The position numbers and the translations under genes were made by a program. Below the pieces are notes generated by a model. It was not told the DNA's origin, searched no databases, and worked only from the letters and a program-made list of their open reading frames with translations. 24,625 nucleotides of DNA from Fen-1231 sp035286465 (GTDB lineage: Bacteria > Gemmatimonadota > Gemmatimonadetes > Gemmatimonadales > Gemmatimonadaceae), in contig DATEDF010000087.1 in assembly GCA_035286465.1 (NCBI GenBank), positions 1 to 24,625 on the forward strand, given 5' to 3'. How positions within the stretch are numbered: the first letter of the stretch is position 1; each line of letters opens with the position of its first letter. Positions 7,607 through 15,104 of the stretch are shown here, piece by piece.

Positions 7607-7761
7607 TAGTAGCGCCGCGCGAGCCGCACACCCCAGTACATCCCGGCGCCCGTGCCGACCATGCCGGCGATGAACGCCGTCATGATCCCGACGTGCGCAC
7701 CCACCCACCAGCCGGCGTATCCGCCCACCGTCGCGCCGACCAGGCTCGCGAGTTTCTTCAT
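7600..7761 (-). CDS. Small glycine-zipper membrane protein
   Basis: This is a 53-aa protein starting MKKLASLVGATVGGYAGWW. Two hydrophobic segments (about 6-20 and 24-42) are rich in glycine (VGGYAGWWVG, AGMVGTGAGMYWG) and it ends in a basic tail, RLARRYYG. It resembles the widespread short hypothetical proteins with two helices and a glycine-zipper pattern; no function is established for them. The ATG at 7761 fits the K-K positively charged N-terminus. The frame is open far upstream but has no coding character there. It lies 86 nt upstream of DinB, separated by tandem repeats and a hairpin. Confidence 0.72.
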   Translation of the reverse strand: MKKLASLVGATVGGYAGWWVGAHVGIMTAFIAGMVGTGAGMYWGVRLARRYYG

Positions 7762-8200
7762 GCGTCGAAGATCGTCGTCCGCGACCCGATTGTCCACGCG
7801 ACCGGGAGTCGCCCACATCGCGCTGTGGAAATGTGCAGAAACGTGGACGCTCAACCGCGCGATGGACGCGAACGTGTCAGGGATTTTCCCGATGCGCGAT
7901 TGAGAATCGCGCATAGATTGCCTGGGGCATTCACGGAACGGTCGTCCGTGGATGGGTCCTTCTTCCGGGACGCCGGCGAGAAGGGAGCGCGGCGGAGTTC
8001 GACAACGGCGCGCAGGTTGTGAGGTCGCTGGACACAACTGAAGCTCCCACGAACGGGAGCACCTGAGTCGGGACCGTCCGACAAGGGGAAGAGGTCCGGT
8101 TCGGCTGCGCATCGCGCGGCGAGTCGAAACGAGAGAACCGGGTTTCGCCAGCGGGAACGAAAGCCCCCGCACTTGCAGCGATGCTGCGGTGTGGGGGTTT
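7762..8200. other. Gene-free stretch of 439 nt with multiple perfect hairpins
   Basis: No convincing coding frame is present on either strand. Perfect stems occur at 7880-7890 (GGGA/TCCC, loop TTT), 7892-7914 (ten pairs, ATGCGCGATT/AATCGCGCAT, loop GAG), 7932-7950 (CACGGA/TCCGTG), 8043-8060 (GCTCCC/GGGAGC) and 8164-8197 (terminator-like). The promoter of the small membrane protein should lie in the left part (7762-7900, minus strand). The right part could encode a plus-strand structured RNA ending at the 8164-8197 stem. Confidence 0.6.
8164..8197. terminator. Strong intrinsic terminator-like stem-loop
   Basis: Sixteen base pairs, three of them G-T wobbles, form between 8164-8179 and 8182/8183-8197 with a GAT loop. 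The outer stem is CCCCC/GGGGG and the inner stem is GCAGC/GCTGC. On the plus strand GGGGG is followed by TTTTC. On the minus strand the hairpin begins a few bases after the TGA of the large propeller gene and is followed by GCTTTCG. It most likely terminates the large minus-strand gene. The better T-tail on the plus strand allows bidirectional action. Confidence 0.75.
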
Positions 8201-11200
8201 TCAATTCGGCGCCGGCGTGCGGATGGACACGGGGTCCACGCCCGCCGCCCTGAGCTTCGCGTTGAGCGCCGGCACGTCCGTGCTGACGATCGCGTCCCAC
8301 CTCGCCCCGAGCGCGCCGAACGCCTTCAGGCGCTCGTTCGCCGCCGCGACGGTCTGCGTCGTCGGCACTTCGTCCGCGCCCTGCAGCACGCCGAACGGAC
8401 CCATCAGCGAGCCCTGGATCGAGCCGAATGACTCCGGGGCGGGGACGCCGCCGCGGCCGCCGCCGGCGCCGCCCCCGCCGCCGAAGCCGCCGCGTCCCCC
8501 GCCGGCGCCCGGCTCCGGGCCGGCGAGCTCGCCGAGCTTCCGGTCGAGCGCGTCAATCTCCGCCGCCACGGCGCTTGCCCTCGACCTGCGATCCGCGAGC
8601 TGCGCGCGCAGGGCGCGCGCTTGCGCCGCCTTCGCCACCGACTCGTGCATCGCGTCGTAGAGCGCGAGGGAGAGCCCGTGTTGCAGTGCGAGCGCCGCAG
8701 CCGGCGTCTTCACTCTCGGGTCCATCCGCACCGTGAAGCGCTGCGTCAACCGTTCGGCGCCGACGGAGAGCCGCGCGGTGTACTGCCCCGGGTGCACCCA
8801 CGGCCCCTGTGGTTCGCACTTCGTGCTCCGCGGCGTGGCCGAGATGGGGAGCGAACAGCCCGCGCCGGGGGGCGGCGCGAAGTGCAGGTCCCACACGTGG
8901 CGGTTGAGCCCCGCCTTCGTCGATAGCGCCCGAGGCGGGAGGAACCAGTACCAGGGCGCATTCCCCTGGTCGCGCGGCGGATCCGCGGGGTCCGCGCTCG
9001 AGTACGTGCGAACCACGCGGCCCTTGTCGGTGAGGATCTCGAGCGTGATCGGGCCCGCGACGTCGCTCCGCAGGAAGTAGTCAATCACGGCGCCGTCGGG
9101 CGGATTCTCCGCCAACGGCTCGTCAGGCGGCACGGGCGTGTCGGTGTACATCGAGTAGCGCACGCGCGTCGCGGTCGCCGGCCTGAAGAGCGTGACCGGG
9201 GCGCTCGTCGCGCGGTCGTCCCACTGCCGGAGCGGCGAGATATCGTCGAGGATCCAGAATCCGCGGCCGTGCGTGCCCACCGCGATGTCGTCGTCCTTCA
9301 CGATCAGGTCGCGGATCGAGATCGCCGGCATGTTGAGCCGCAGCGAATGCCAGCGCTCGCCGTCGTCGAGCGACACCCAGACGTGGTTCTCGCTCCCGGC
9401 GAAGAGGAGTCCGCGCCGCCTCGTGTCCTCGCGCACGACGTTGATCGCCGCATTCGGCGTGATGCCGCCGACGATCCCGGTCCAGCTCTTGCCGCCGTCC
9501 CGTGTGCGGAAGATGTGCGGGCGGAGGTCGTCGAGGCGGAAGGTGTTGACGGCCGCGTACACCGTGCCGGCGTCGAAGTGCGACGCGTCCAGAATGGAGA
9601 CCTTCGCCCACGGCCCGATCGCCGCCGGCGTGACGTCCTTCCAGGTCTTCCCATTGTCGCGCGTGACGTGGATGAGTCCGTCGTCCGTGCCCACCCAGAT
9701 CGTGTTCGAGTCCACCGGGCTCGGCGCGATGGTGTAGATCACGCCGCGCCGCGACGGCGCCGCCGCGGGAGTGCCGATGTACTTGCCGACGCTCTTCGGC
9801 ACCTCCCACGTCGCGCGCGAGAGGTCGGGGCTCATCTGCTTCCAGCTGTGCCCGCCGTCCACGGTCTGCCAGAGGATGTTCGTCGAGTAGTAGAGCTTGC
9901 GCGGATTCGTCGGCGAGAAGAGGATCGGCATCGTGCGAATGCCGCGGAAGATGTCGGGCCCGGCACCGGCGCCGCGGCCCCCGCCGCGTCCGCCGCCGCT
10001 CGGTCCGACATTCTGCGTCTGCCCGGTGAGCCGGTTGAAGCGCGTCACGGTGCCGCCGTACACGATGTCCGGGTTCAACGGGTCGGGCGCGACGTAGCTG
10101 TATTCCGACGCGCCCACGGGACGCCAGTCGCGATAGCTGATCGAGCCGTCGTTGCCCCGGCTCGGCACGCACGCGGAGCCGGATTCCTGCTGTCCGCCGC
10201 ACAGCCGGTAGGGAAAGGAGTTGTCAGCGGTGATGTGGTAGAACTGGGCCGTGGGCTGGTTGTACCAGCTGCTCCACGTCTGGCCGCCGTTGACGGTGAC
10301 GATCGCGCCTTGGTCCGAGACCATCAGCATCACGTCGGGGTTGTCCGGGTTGATCCAGAGGCGCTGGTAATCGTCGCCGCCCGGGGCGCCGCGGAACGAG
10401 TTCCACGTGCGGCCGCCGTCGGTGGACTTCCACGCGACGACGTTCATCGTGTAGACGATGTCCGGATTCCGCGGATCGACGGTGAGCGCGGCGAAGTCGT
10501 CGCCGCGGCCGAAGAGGCGGTTGTCGGTGGCGACGCGCGTCCAGCTCTCGCCCGCGTCGTCACTTTTATAGATGCCGCTCTTCTCTCCCGCCGTCGCCGT
10601 GATGTAGATGCGGCCCGGATTGCTCGGCGCGATGCCGATGCCGATGCGGCCGAGCCCGTCGGCCGTGGTGGGGAGGCCGCCGCCGAGCTGGCGCCACGTG
10701 GTGCCGCCGTCGGTGCTCTTGAAGAGTCCCGAGTTCGGTCCGGAGAAGGCGGCGTTCTCCCACGGTCCCTGGCGCGCTTCCCAGAGGACCGCGTAGACGG
10801 TGCTCGGATCGCTCGGCGCCAGCACGACGTCGGCGCCGCCGGTGTTCTCATCCTTGTAGAGGACTTTCTCGAACGACCGGCCGCCGTTCGTCGAGCGAAA
10901 AATGCCGCGCTCGCTGTTCGGCCCGTACGGGTGGCCGAGCACGGCGACGAAGAGCCGGTCCGCGTTGCGCGGGTCTATCGCGATGCGCGGGATCTGCTGG
11001 CCGTCGCGGAGTCCGAGGTGCGTCCAGCTTTTCCCTGCGTCGGTGGACTTGTAGACGCCGTCGCCGGTGGAGAGGTCCGGGCGCTGGAGACCCTCACCCG
11101 ATCCGACGTAGACGACGTCGGGATTGGAGAGCGAGACTTCGACGGCGCCGATGGATCCCGAGGGCTGGTCGTCGAAGATCGGCGTCCAGGTGCGGCCGTA

Positions 11201-11446
11201 GTCCGTGGTCTTCCACACGCCGCCGTTAGTGGCGCCGATGTAGAACACGTTGGGCCGGCTCGGCACGCCGACGGCGCTCTTGGTGCGTCCGGCGCGGAAG
11301 GGGCCGATCATGCGCCACTTCATGCCCTTGATGGCGGCGGGGTCGAAGGCGGCCTGGGCGGCGGACGGGAGGGGAAGGAGCGGGAGGAGCGCGAGGGCGC
11401 TCGCCGCGCGGACAATGGCGAGCGTGGGACGGCGGAGCGAAGACAC
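8201..11446 (-). CDS. Secreted VPS10/sortilin-like multi-Asp-box (BNR) propeller protein
   Basis: This is a 1081-aa protein with an N-terminal signal peptide (core ASALALLPLLPLPSAAQA). The mature start, FDPAAIKGMKWRMIGPFRAGR, is characteristic of this exported propeller family. About eleven Asp-box motifs (S/T-x-D-x-G-x-T/S-W) follow along the first 750 residues, for example TTDYGRTW, STDAGKSW, STDGGTTW, SDDAGESW, TVDGGHSW, TRDNGKTW and SLDDGERW. The C-terminal third has a beta-rich segment, then a helical segment with a glycine-rich stretch around residues 978-1002. A second glycine-rich loop (GGGRGGGRGAGAG) lies in the middle. Such proteins are annotated as glycosyl hydrolases, but the catalytic role is usually unproven and no sialidase active site is evident. 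GTG at 11446 is supported by a GAGGT ribosome site 5-6 nt upstream and by the signal peptide. It is transcribed alone, divergently from the DUF1801 gene. Confidence 0.9.
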   Translation of the reverse strand: MSSLRRPTLAIVRAASALALLPLLPLPSAAQAAFDPAAIKGMKWRMIGPFRAGRTKSAVGVPSRPNVFYIGATNGGVWKTTDYGRTWTPIFDDQPSGSIGAVEVSLSNPDVVYVGSGEGLQRPDLSTGDGVYKSTDAGKSWTHLGLRDGQQIPRIAIDPRNADRLFVAVLGHPYGPNSERGIFRSTNGGRSFEKVLYKDENTGGADVVLAPSDPSTVYAVLWEARQGPWENAAFSGPNSGLFKSTDGGTTWRQLGGGLPTTADGLGRIGIGIAPSNPGRIYITATAGEKSGIYKSDDAGESWTRVATDNRLFGRGDDFAALTVDPRNPDIVYTMNVVAWKSTDGGRTWNSFRGAPGGDDYQRLWINPDNPDVMLMVSDQGAIVTVNGGQTWSSWYNQPTAQFYHITADNSFPYRLCGGQQESGSACVPSRGNDGSISYRDWRPVGASEYSYVAPDPLNPDIVYGGTVTRFNRLTGQTQNVGPSGGGRGGGRGAGAGPDIFRGIRTMPILFSPTNPRKLYYSTNILWQTVDGGHSWKQMSPDLSRATWEVPKSVGKYIGTPAAAPSRRGVIYTIAPSPVDSNTIWVGTDDGLIHVTRDNGKTWKDVTPAAIGPWAKVSILDASHFDAGTVYAAVNTFRLDDLRPHIFRTRDGGKSWTGIVGGITPNAAINVVREDTRRRGLLFAGSENHVWVSLDDGERWHSLRLNMPAISIRDLIVKDDDIAVGTHGRGFWILDDISPLRQWDDRATSAPVTLFRPATATRVRYSMYTDTPVPPDEPLAENPPDGAVIDYFLRSDVAGPITLEILTDKGRVVRTYSSADPADPPRDQGNAPWYWFLPPRALSTKAGLNRHVWDLHFAPPPGAGCSLPISATPRSTKCEPQGPWVHPGQYTARLSVGAERLTQRFTVRMDPRVKTPAAALALQHGLSLALYDAMHESVAKAAQARALRAQLADRRSRASAVAAEIDALDRKLGELAGPEPGAGGGRGGFGGGGGAGGGRGGVPAPESFGSIQGSLMGPFGVLQGADEVPTTQTVAAANERLKAFGALGARWDAIVSTDVPALNAKLRAAGVDPVSIRTPAPN

Positions 11447-11575
11447 GACGGACCTCGGCGCGGCGGGGAGATGCAGAGAATTTGCGTGCCGGCCGAGTGG
11501 TGTCCAGCCCGCCCGCCGCGCGATCGCTCGACTCGCCTGCCTCTGCGGCGGCGGCTCGCGCGCTCCGCGCGCGTG

Positions 11576-11588
11576 CAGCAACTTGCTG
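11576..11588. promoter_or_regulatory. 13-bp palindrome in the divergent promoter region (operator candidate)
   Basis: CAGCAA-c-TTGCTG is a perfect inverted repeat in the 230-nt region between the divergent propeller gene (start 11446) and DUF1801 gene (start 11677). Its size and position suit a dimeric regulator site. No regulator gene is nearby, and a single short palindrome can occur by chance. Confidence 0.25.
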
Positions 11589-11676
11589 GACGGCGCCACA
11601 GCAGAATCGCGGTCCGTAGGCATCCCTCTCACGTGTTTCGCACGGCGCCGGACTGATACCACTCGAGGACGACGTC

Positions 11677-12129
11677 ATGGTTTCAAGCAAGGAAACGACG
11701 CCTGCCGCGTATCTCGCGAGCCTCCCACCCGAGCGACGCGCGGTCATCGCCGCCGTCCGCGCGGTGGTCAAGAAGCGCTTGCCCAAGGGCTACGTGGAGA
11801 CGATGAACTGGGGCATGTTGGCGTACGAGATTCCACTCAGTCGCTATCCCGATACGTACAACAAGCAGCCGCTGATGTACCTGGCGCTCGCGGCGCAGAA
11901 GAACAACTATGCGCTGTACCTGACGAGTATGTCCGGCGACAAGGTGCTGATGGACAGACTCGCCTCGGCATACCGGGCGGCCGGCAGGAAGCTCGACATG
12001 GGCAAAGGCTGTCTGCGCTTCAAGACGCTCGAGGAACTTCCGCTCGACGTGATCGGCGACATGGTGGCGTCCACGCCGGTGGAGCGCAGGATCGAATTGT
12101 CCGAGGCGGCGCGGACGAAACAGAAGTAG
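11677..12129 (+). CDS. DUF1801-domain protein
   Basis: This is a 150-aa protein matching the DUF1801 (YdhG-type) fold: TPAAYLASLPPERRAVIAAVRAVVKKRLPKG, then the central NWGMLAYEIP segment (family E-x-x-x-W-G-x-P-x-Y), then a core with hydrophobic strands (PLMYLALAAQKNNYALYL) and the KGCLRFKTLEELPLDVIGDMV region near the end (family K-G-x-I-R-F-x-x-x-x-P-L/I). The biochemical function of the family is not settled. It has no signal peptide and is presumably cytosolic. ATG at 11677 is preceded by GAGGA at 11665-11669. It is divergent from the large propeller gene and separated from the next gene by a 333-nt hairpin-rich gap, so it is probably a single-gene unit. Confidence 0.9.
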   Translation: MVSSKETTPAAYLASLPPERRAVIAAVRAVVKKRLPKGYVETMNWGMLAYEIPLSRYPDTYNKQPLMYLALAAQKNNYALYLTSMSGDKVLMDRLASAYRAAGRKLDMGKGCLRFKTLEELPLDVIGDMVASTPVERRIELSEAARTKQK

Positions 12130-12462
12130 TCATCGCTCGGCGCACACGGTCGGCAGCGGACTGCATCAGTCCCTAAGGAGTGCAGCCCATTGCTCGCTGT
12201 GCTCGCGTGGAACACGTTGCTGTGATGGCGGAGCCGCCGGGACGCTTCCCGGACCTCGGCCACCTGACACGGGCTGCTTCCGGCGCGCCGAGGCATCATC
12301 TCGTTGCGCCCGCGACGTGGATGCGGCACCATCAAGGTGCACCGCTCGCTGCGTGCCACGCAGCAGAGCCCAATCCGTTCGCCAGACGAACGCACGCCGC
12401 CTGCAGCAGCGATGACTCGAGTGCCACGGTGAACGAACAGAGCGCGGTGAGGCCGCATTCGA
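12130..12462 (+). other. Gene-free stretch of 333 nt with four perfect hairpins
   Basis: No credible gene is visible; the small frames present lack family features and ribosome sites. Perfect stems occur at 12158-12172 (GGACTG/CAGTCC, loop CAT), 12237-12252 (CCGGGA/TCCCGG, loop CGCT), 12326-12340 (GCACC/GGTGC, loop ATCAA) and 12348-12364 (GCTGCGT/ACGCAGC, loop GCC). The first lies 29 nt after the DUF1801 stop but has no T-run. The promoter and leader of the YVTN-propeller operon should be here. Confidence 0.55.
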
Positions 12463-12477
12463 ATGGAGCTCATTGAG

Positions 12478-14334
12478 ATGAACTTGGCGCACGAGCGGTC
12501 GCTGACCGTCTTCGGCTGGGCGGTGCTGGCGTTCCTGCTGCTGCCGGTCCCGGCTCACGCGCAGGGGGGCAGCACGCGAGGCGGCTTCGTGATCGTCAGC
12601 GGCACCGACACCGTGGCAGTCGAGCAGTTCGAACGTGACGCCGAGACTCTCTCCGGGAATGTATTCGGACCCAACGGCAGGCGTTTTCGCTATGTGGCGC
12701 GCCTCCGGCTCGATGGCACCATCGCCTCGGTCGAGTCCTCGCTTGACTGGGGCTGGTGGACGAACAGTGTCGTGCAATTCACGGGAGATACGATCCGCCT
12801 CTCAGGCAATCTGCGCGGGCGGCCACTACAGCGTGAAATCGCTGCGGGTGGTCGGACAACGCCGATGTTCCTGGTGTCCTTTGCACTCCTCGAGCAGCTC
12901 CTCCGTTCGACACGCGCAGACAGTCAAGCCGTGCACGTTCGGCTGCTGCAACTCGAACAGCTGGACACCACGAGCTGGAGCGTCGCCCGGCCCTCAACCG
13001 ACTCGGCGACGGTTGTATTCCCCGGGTTCGGCGAGGCGCGCATCGCCATTCTGCCGGACGGCGGCATCGCAAGCGGAGTGATTTCAGCGCTGCGCTGGAA
13101 TGTCGCGCGGACGGCGGGAACGCTCGCACTTCCTCGGCAGGCGGCACCGCGACGGGGTGAGCCAGGCCGCGCGCCGCGCTTCACCAGCTTCGAGCGCTGT
13201 GACGAGGCGACCGGTGAGGCGCTCACGCGCGTCGAGCTGCCCGGCACTCCGGTGATGGCGCTGACGACACCGGATGGCTGCTGGCTGGTGGCATCCCTCG
13301 CGACGACGAAGCTCGGGTGGCCAGGCGCCATCGCGCTGTTCCGCCGCTCGACCGGGGCCGTGTCACTCGCGCGGGTGCTCCCGCTTGAAGTTCCTGCGTA
13401 CGGGATTGCGCTCACGCGCGATGGATCACTGCTCATGGTCGCTGCCGGCGACGGCGTCGTCTTCGTTGATCTGCAACGTCTCATCATGGGACGGACCGAT
13501 GCCGTGCTCGGCGAGCTGCGCGACGGCGGCCGGCCGGTGCGGTTCTACCTCAATGTGAGCGCGGACGACCGCTTTCTCTTCGTGAGCGACGAGGGCGCAC
13601 AAACCATCACGGTCGTAGACCTGGTCAAGGCGAGGGAGTCCGGCTTCGCCGCCACAGCCGTCGTCGGCAGGATTCCCGTTGGCCAGCTGCCGGTCGCGCT
13701 GACGTTCTCGTCGGATCAGCGTTACCTCTACTCGACGAGCCAGATCGCGCCCGCGCGTCTCGGTTGGGCCAAGGAATGCCCGCGGGAAGGAGGACCGAAG
13801 ACAGCCGAACCGGTCAATCCCCAGGGCGCCGTTCTGGTCATCGACGTGGACCGCGCGAAGATCGATCCGGTGAATGCCGTCGTCGCCGCAGTGCCCGCGG
13901 GATGCAGTCCGGTGCGACTCGTGCTTTCGCCGGAGGGAGACGTGGCGTACGTCACAGCGCGCAACAGCGACGCACTGCTCGCATTCGATACGAAAAAGCT
14001 CCGCGAGGCGCCCCTGAGCTCGCTCCTCGGGCGGGTGCCCGTCGGCTCAGCACCTGTCGGTGTCGCCGTGGTGGATGAGGGAGCGCGGATCATCGTCGCC
14101 AATTCGAACCGATTTGGTGGCGCGCAAACCGAAGGTCACCATCTGTCCGTCGTTGATGCCACGAGAATGTCGGCCGGTGCCGCGGCCGTGGTGGGAACCA
14201 TCCCGGTCGGTGCGTTCCCCCGTGAGCTCACGACGACGCCGGACGGACGCACATTGCTGTTGACCAACTTCTCGTCGCCGACGCTCCAGCTCGTGGACTG
14301 GGGTCGAGCGGCGGTCTTGCTCCAGAGACGGTAG
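12478..14334 (+). CDS. Secreted YVTN/lactonase-type beta-propeller protein with an N-terminal extra domain
   Basis: This protein is about 618 aa. A signal peptide (FGWAVLAFLLLPVPAHAQ) precedes a roughly 200-residue beta-rich N-terminal domain I cannot name (GGFVIVSGTDTVAVEQFERDA onward). The C-terminal half is a YVTN-type seven-bladed propeller, shown by repeated segments such as DRFLFVSDEGAQTITVVDL, VGRIPVGQLPVALTFSSDQRYLY, GDVAYVTARNSDALLAFD, VGSAPVGVAVVDEGARIIVANSN and VGTIPVGAFPRELTTTPDGRTLLLTN. Such propellers are usually extracytoplasmic binding or scaffold modules. Two starts are possible: ATG at 12463, or ATG at 12478, which has GGAG 9 nt upstream and gives a cleaner signal peptide. 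I prefer 12478. An ABC exporter gene pair begins 44 nt downstream on the same strand, so this may be the exported partner of that system; that is inference. Confidence 0.82.
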   Translation: MNLAHERSLTVFGWAVLAFLLLPVPAHAQGGSTRGGFVIVSGTDTVAVEQFERDAETLSGNVFGPNGRRFRYVARLRLDGTIASVESSLDWGWWTNSVVQFTGDTIRLSGNLRGRPLQREIAAGGRTTPMFLVSFALLEQLLRSTRADSQAVHVRLLQLEQLDTTSWSVARPSTDSATVVFPGFGEARIAILPDGGIASGVISALRWNVARTAGTLALPRQAAPRRGEPGRAPRFTSFERCDEATGEALTRVELPGTPVMALTTPDGCWLVASLATTKLGWPGAIALFRRSTGAVSLARVLPLEVPAYGIALTRDGSLLMVAAGDGVVFVDLQRLIMGRTDAVLGELRDGGRPVRFYLNVSADDRFLFVSDEGAQTITVVDLVKARESGFAATAVVGRIPVGQLPVALTFSSDQRYLYSTSQIAPARLGWAKECPREGGPKTAEPVNPQGAVLVIDVDRAKIDPVNAVVAAVPAGCSPVRLVLSPEGDVAYVTARNSDALLAFDTKKLREAPLSSLLGRVPVGSAPVGVAVVDEGARIIVANSNRFGGAQTEGHHLSVVDATRMSAGAAAVVGTIPVGAFPRELTTTPDGRTLLLTNFSSPTLQLVDWGRAAVLLQRR

Positions 14335-14378
14335 CACCGCGTTGACGTGGTCACCGAGAGCGACGATGGGATTCGAGC

Positions 14379-15104
14379 GTGAGTGAATCGGTCATCCACG
14401 TATCGGAGCTGACGCGCCGCTTTGGTGCGACGACGGCTCTGGCCTCGGTGAGCCTGTCCCTGCCACGCGGGGCGGTCTACGGCCTCGTCGGCGCAAACGG
14501 CGCGGGCAAGACGACGCTCATCAAGCACATCCTGGGCCTGCTGCGCGCGGAAAGCGGCTCGGTGCGCGTCTTCGGCCTCGATCCCGTCGCCGATCCAGTC
14601 GCCGTCCTGTCGCGGATCGGCTATCTCTCCGAGGAGAACGACCTCACCGGCTGGATGCGCGTGGACGAGCTCATTCGCTACTCGCGAGCGTTCTATCCCG
14701 CCTGGGACGATGCGTACGCGGAAGAGCTGCGGCAGACGTTCGCACTGGACCCCACGGCGAGAATCAAGGAGCTTTCCAAGGGGCAGAAGGCGCGGGCGGG
14801 ACTGCTCATCGCGCTGGCGCATCGGCCCGAATTACTCCTGCTCGATGAACCGTCGTCCGGCCTCGACCCGATCGTGCGACGCGACATCCTTGGCGCCGTC
14901 ATTCGCACCATCGCCGATGAGGGCCGCACGGTGCTCTTCTCGTCGCACCTGCTGGACGAGGTGGAGGAGGTCGCCGATCACGTCACGATGATTCACCAGG
15001 GCGTGATCGTGCTGAGCGCGCCGCTGGCGGACATCAAGCGGTCGCACGGCTCCCTCAATGCAGCGTTCCTCGCGCTGGTCGGCGCGGCGCCGCCCACGTC
15101 GTAA
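14379..15104 (+). CDS. ABC transporter ATP-binding protein (ABC-2 exporter type)
   Basis: This is a 241-aa ATPase with all standard elements: Walker A GANGAGKTT (G38-T46), a Q-loop region (RIGYLSEENDL), the signature LSKGQKARAGLLIAL, Walker B LLLLDEPSSGLDP, and an H-loop SSHLLDEVEEVADH. The Q-loop glutamine position reads SEEND, as in the YtrB/GntR-linked group of small exporters, so E replaces Q. The signature is LSKGQ rather than LSGGQ, also common in that group. It should pair with the permease that starts directly after its TAA. The start is GTG at 14379 with a weak GAGCG upstream. The transported molecule cannot be predicted from sequence. Confidence 0.93.
   Translation: MSESVIHVSELTRRFGATTALASVSLSLPRGAVYGLVGANGAGKTTLIKHILGLLRAESGSVRVFGLDPVADPVAVLSRIGYLSEENDLTGWMRVDELIRYSRAFYPAWDDAYAEELRQTFALDPTARIKELSKGQKARAGLLIALAHRPELLLLDEPSSGLDPIVRRDILGAVIRTIADEGRTVLFSSHLLDEVEEVADHVTMIHQGVIVLSAPLADIKRSHGSLNAAFLALVGAAPPTS

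Noticed and set aside
8438..8515. Repeated CCGCCG-type sequence considered as a stand-alone repeat element
   Set aside because: It is the coding sequence of a glycine-rich linker in the large propeller and has no exact repeat unit.
9269..11656. Very long plus-strand open frame (795 codons) opposite the large propeller gene
   Set aside because: It is the antisense of a clear secreted Asp-box protein. Its translation is rich in R, V, D, A and H without domain motifs, as expected for an antisense frame in GC-rich DNA.
12326..12364. Adjacent hairpins considered as an integron attC site
   Set aside because: No paired R-Y-Y-Y-A-A-C and G-T-T-R-R-R-Y core sites flank the stems, and no integrase or cassette array is present.
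12180..12476. 98-codon plus-strand frame in the gap before the YVTN propeller gene
   Set aside because: The composition is H/A/R-rich with no strand or helix pattern, no ribosome site and no recognisable family.
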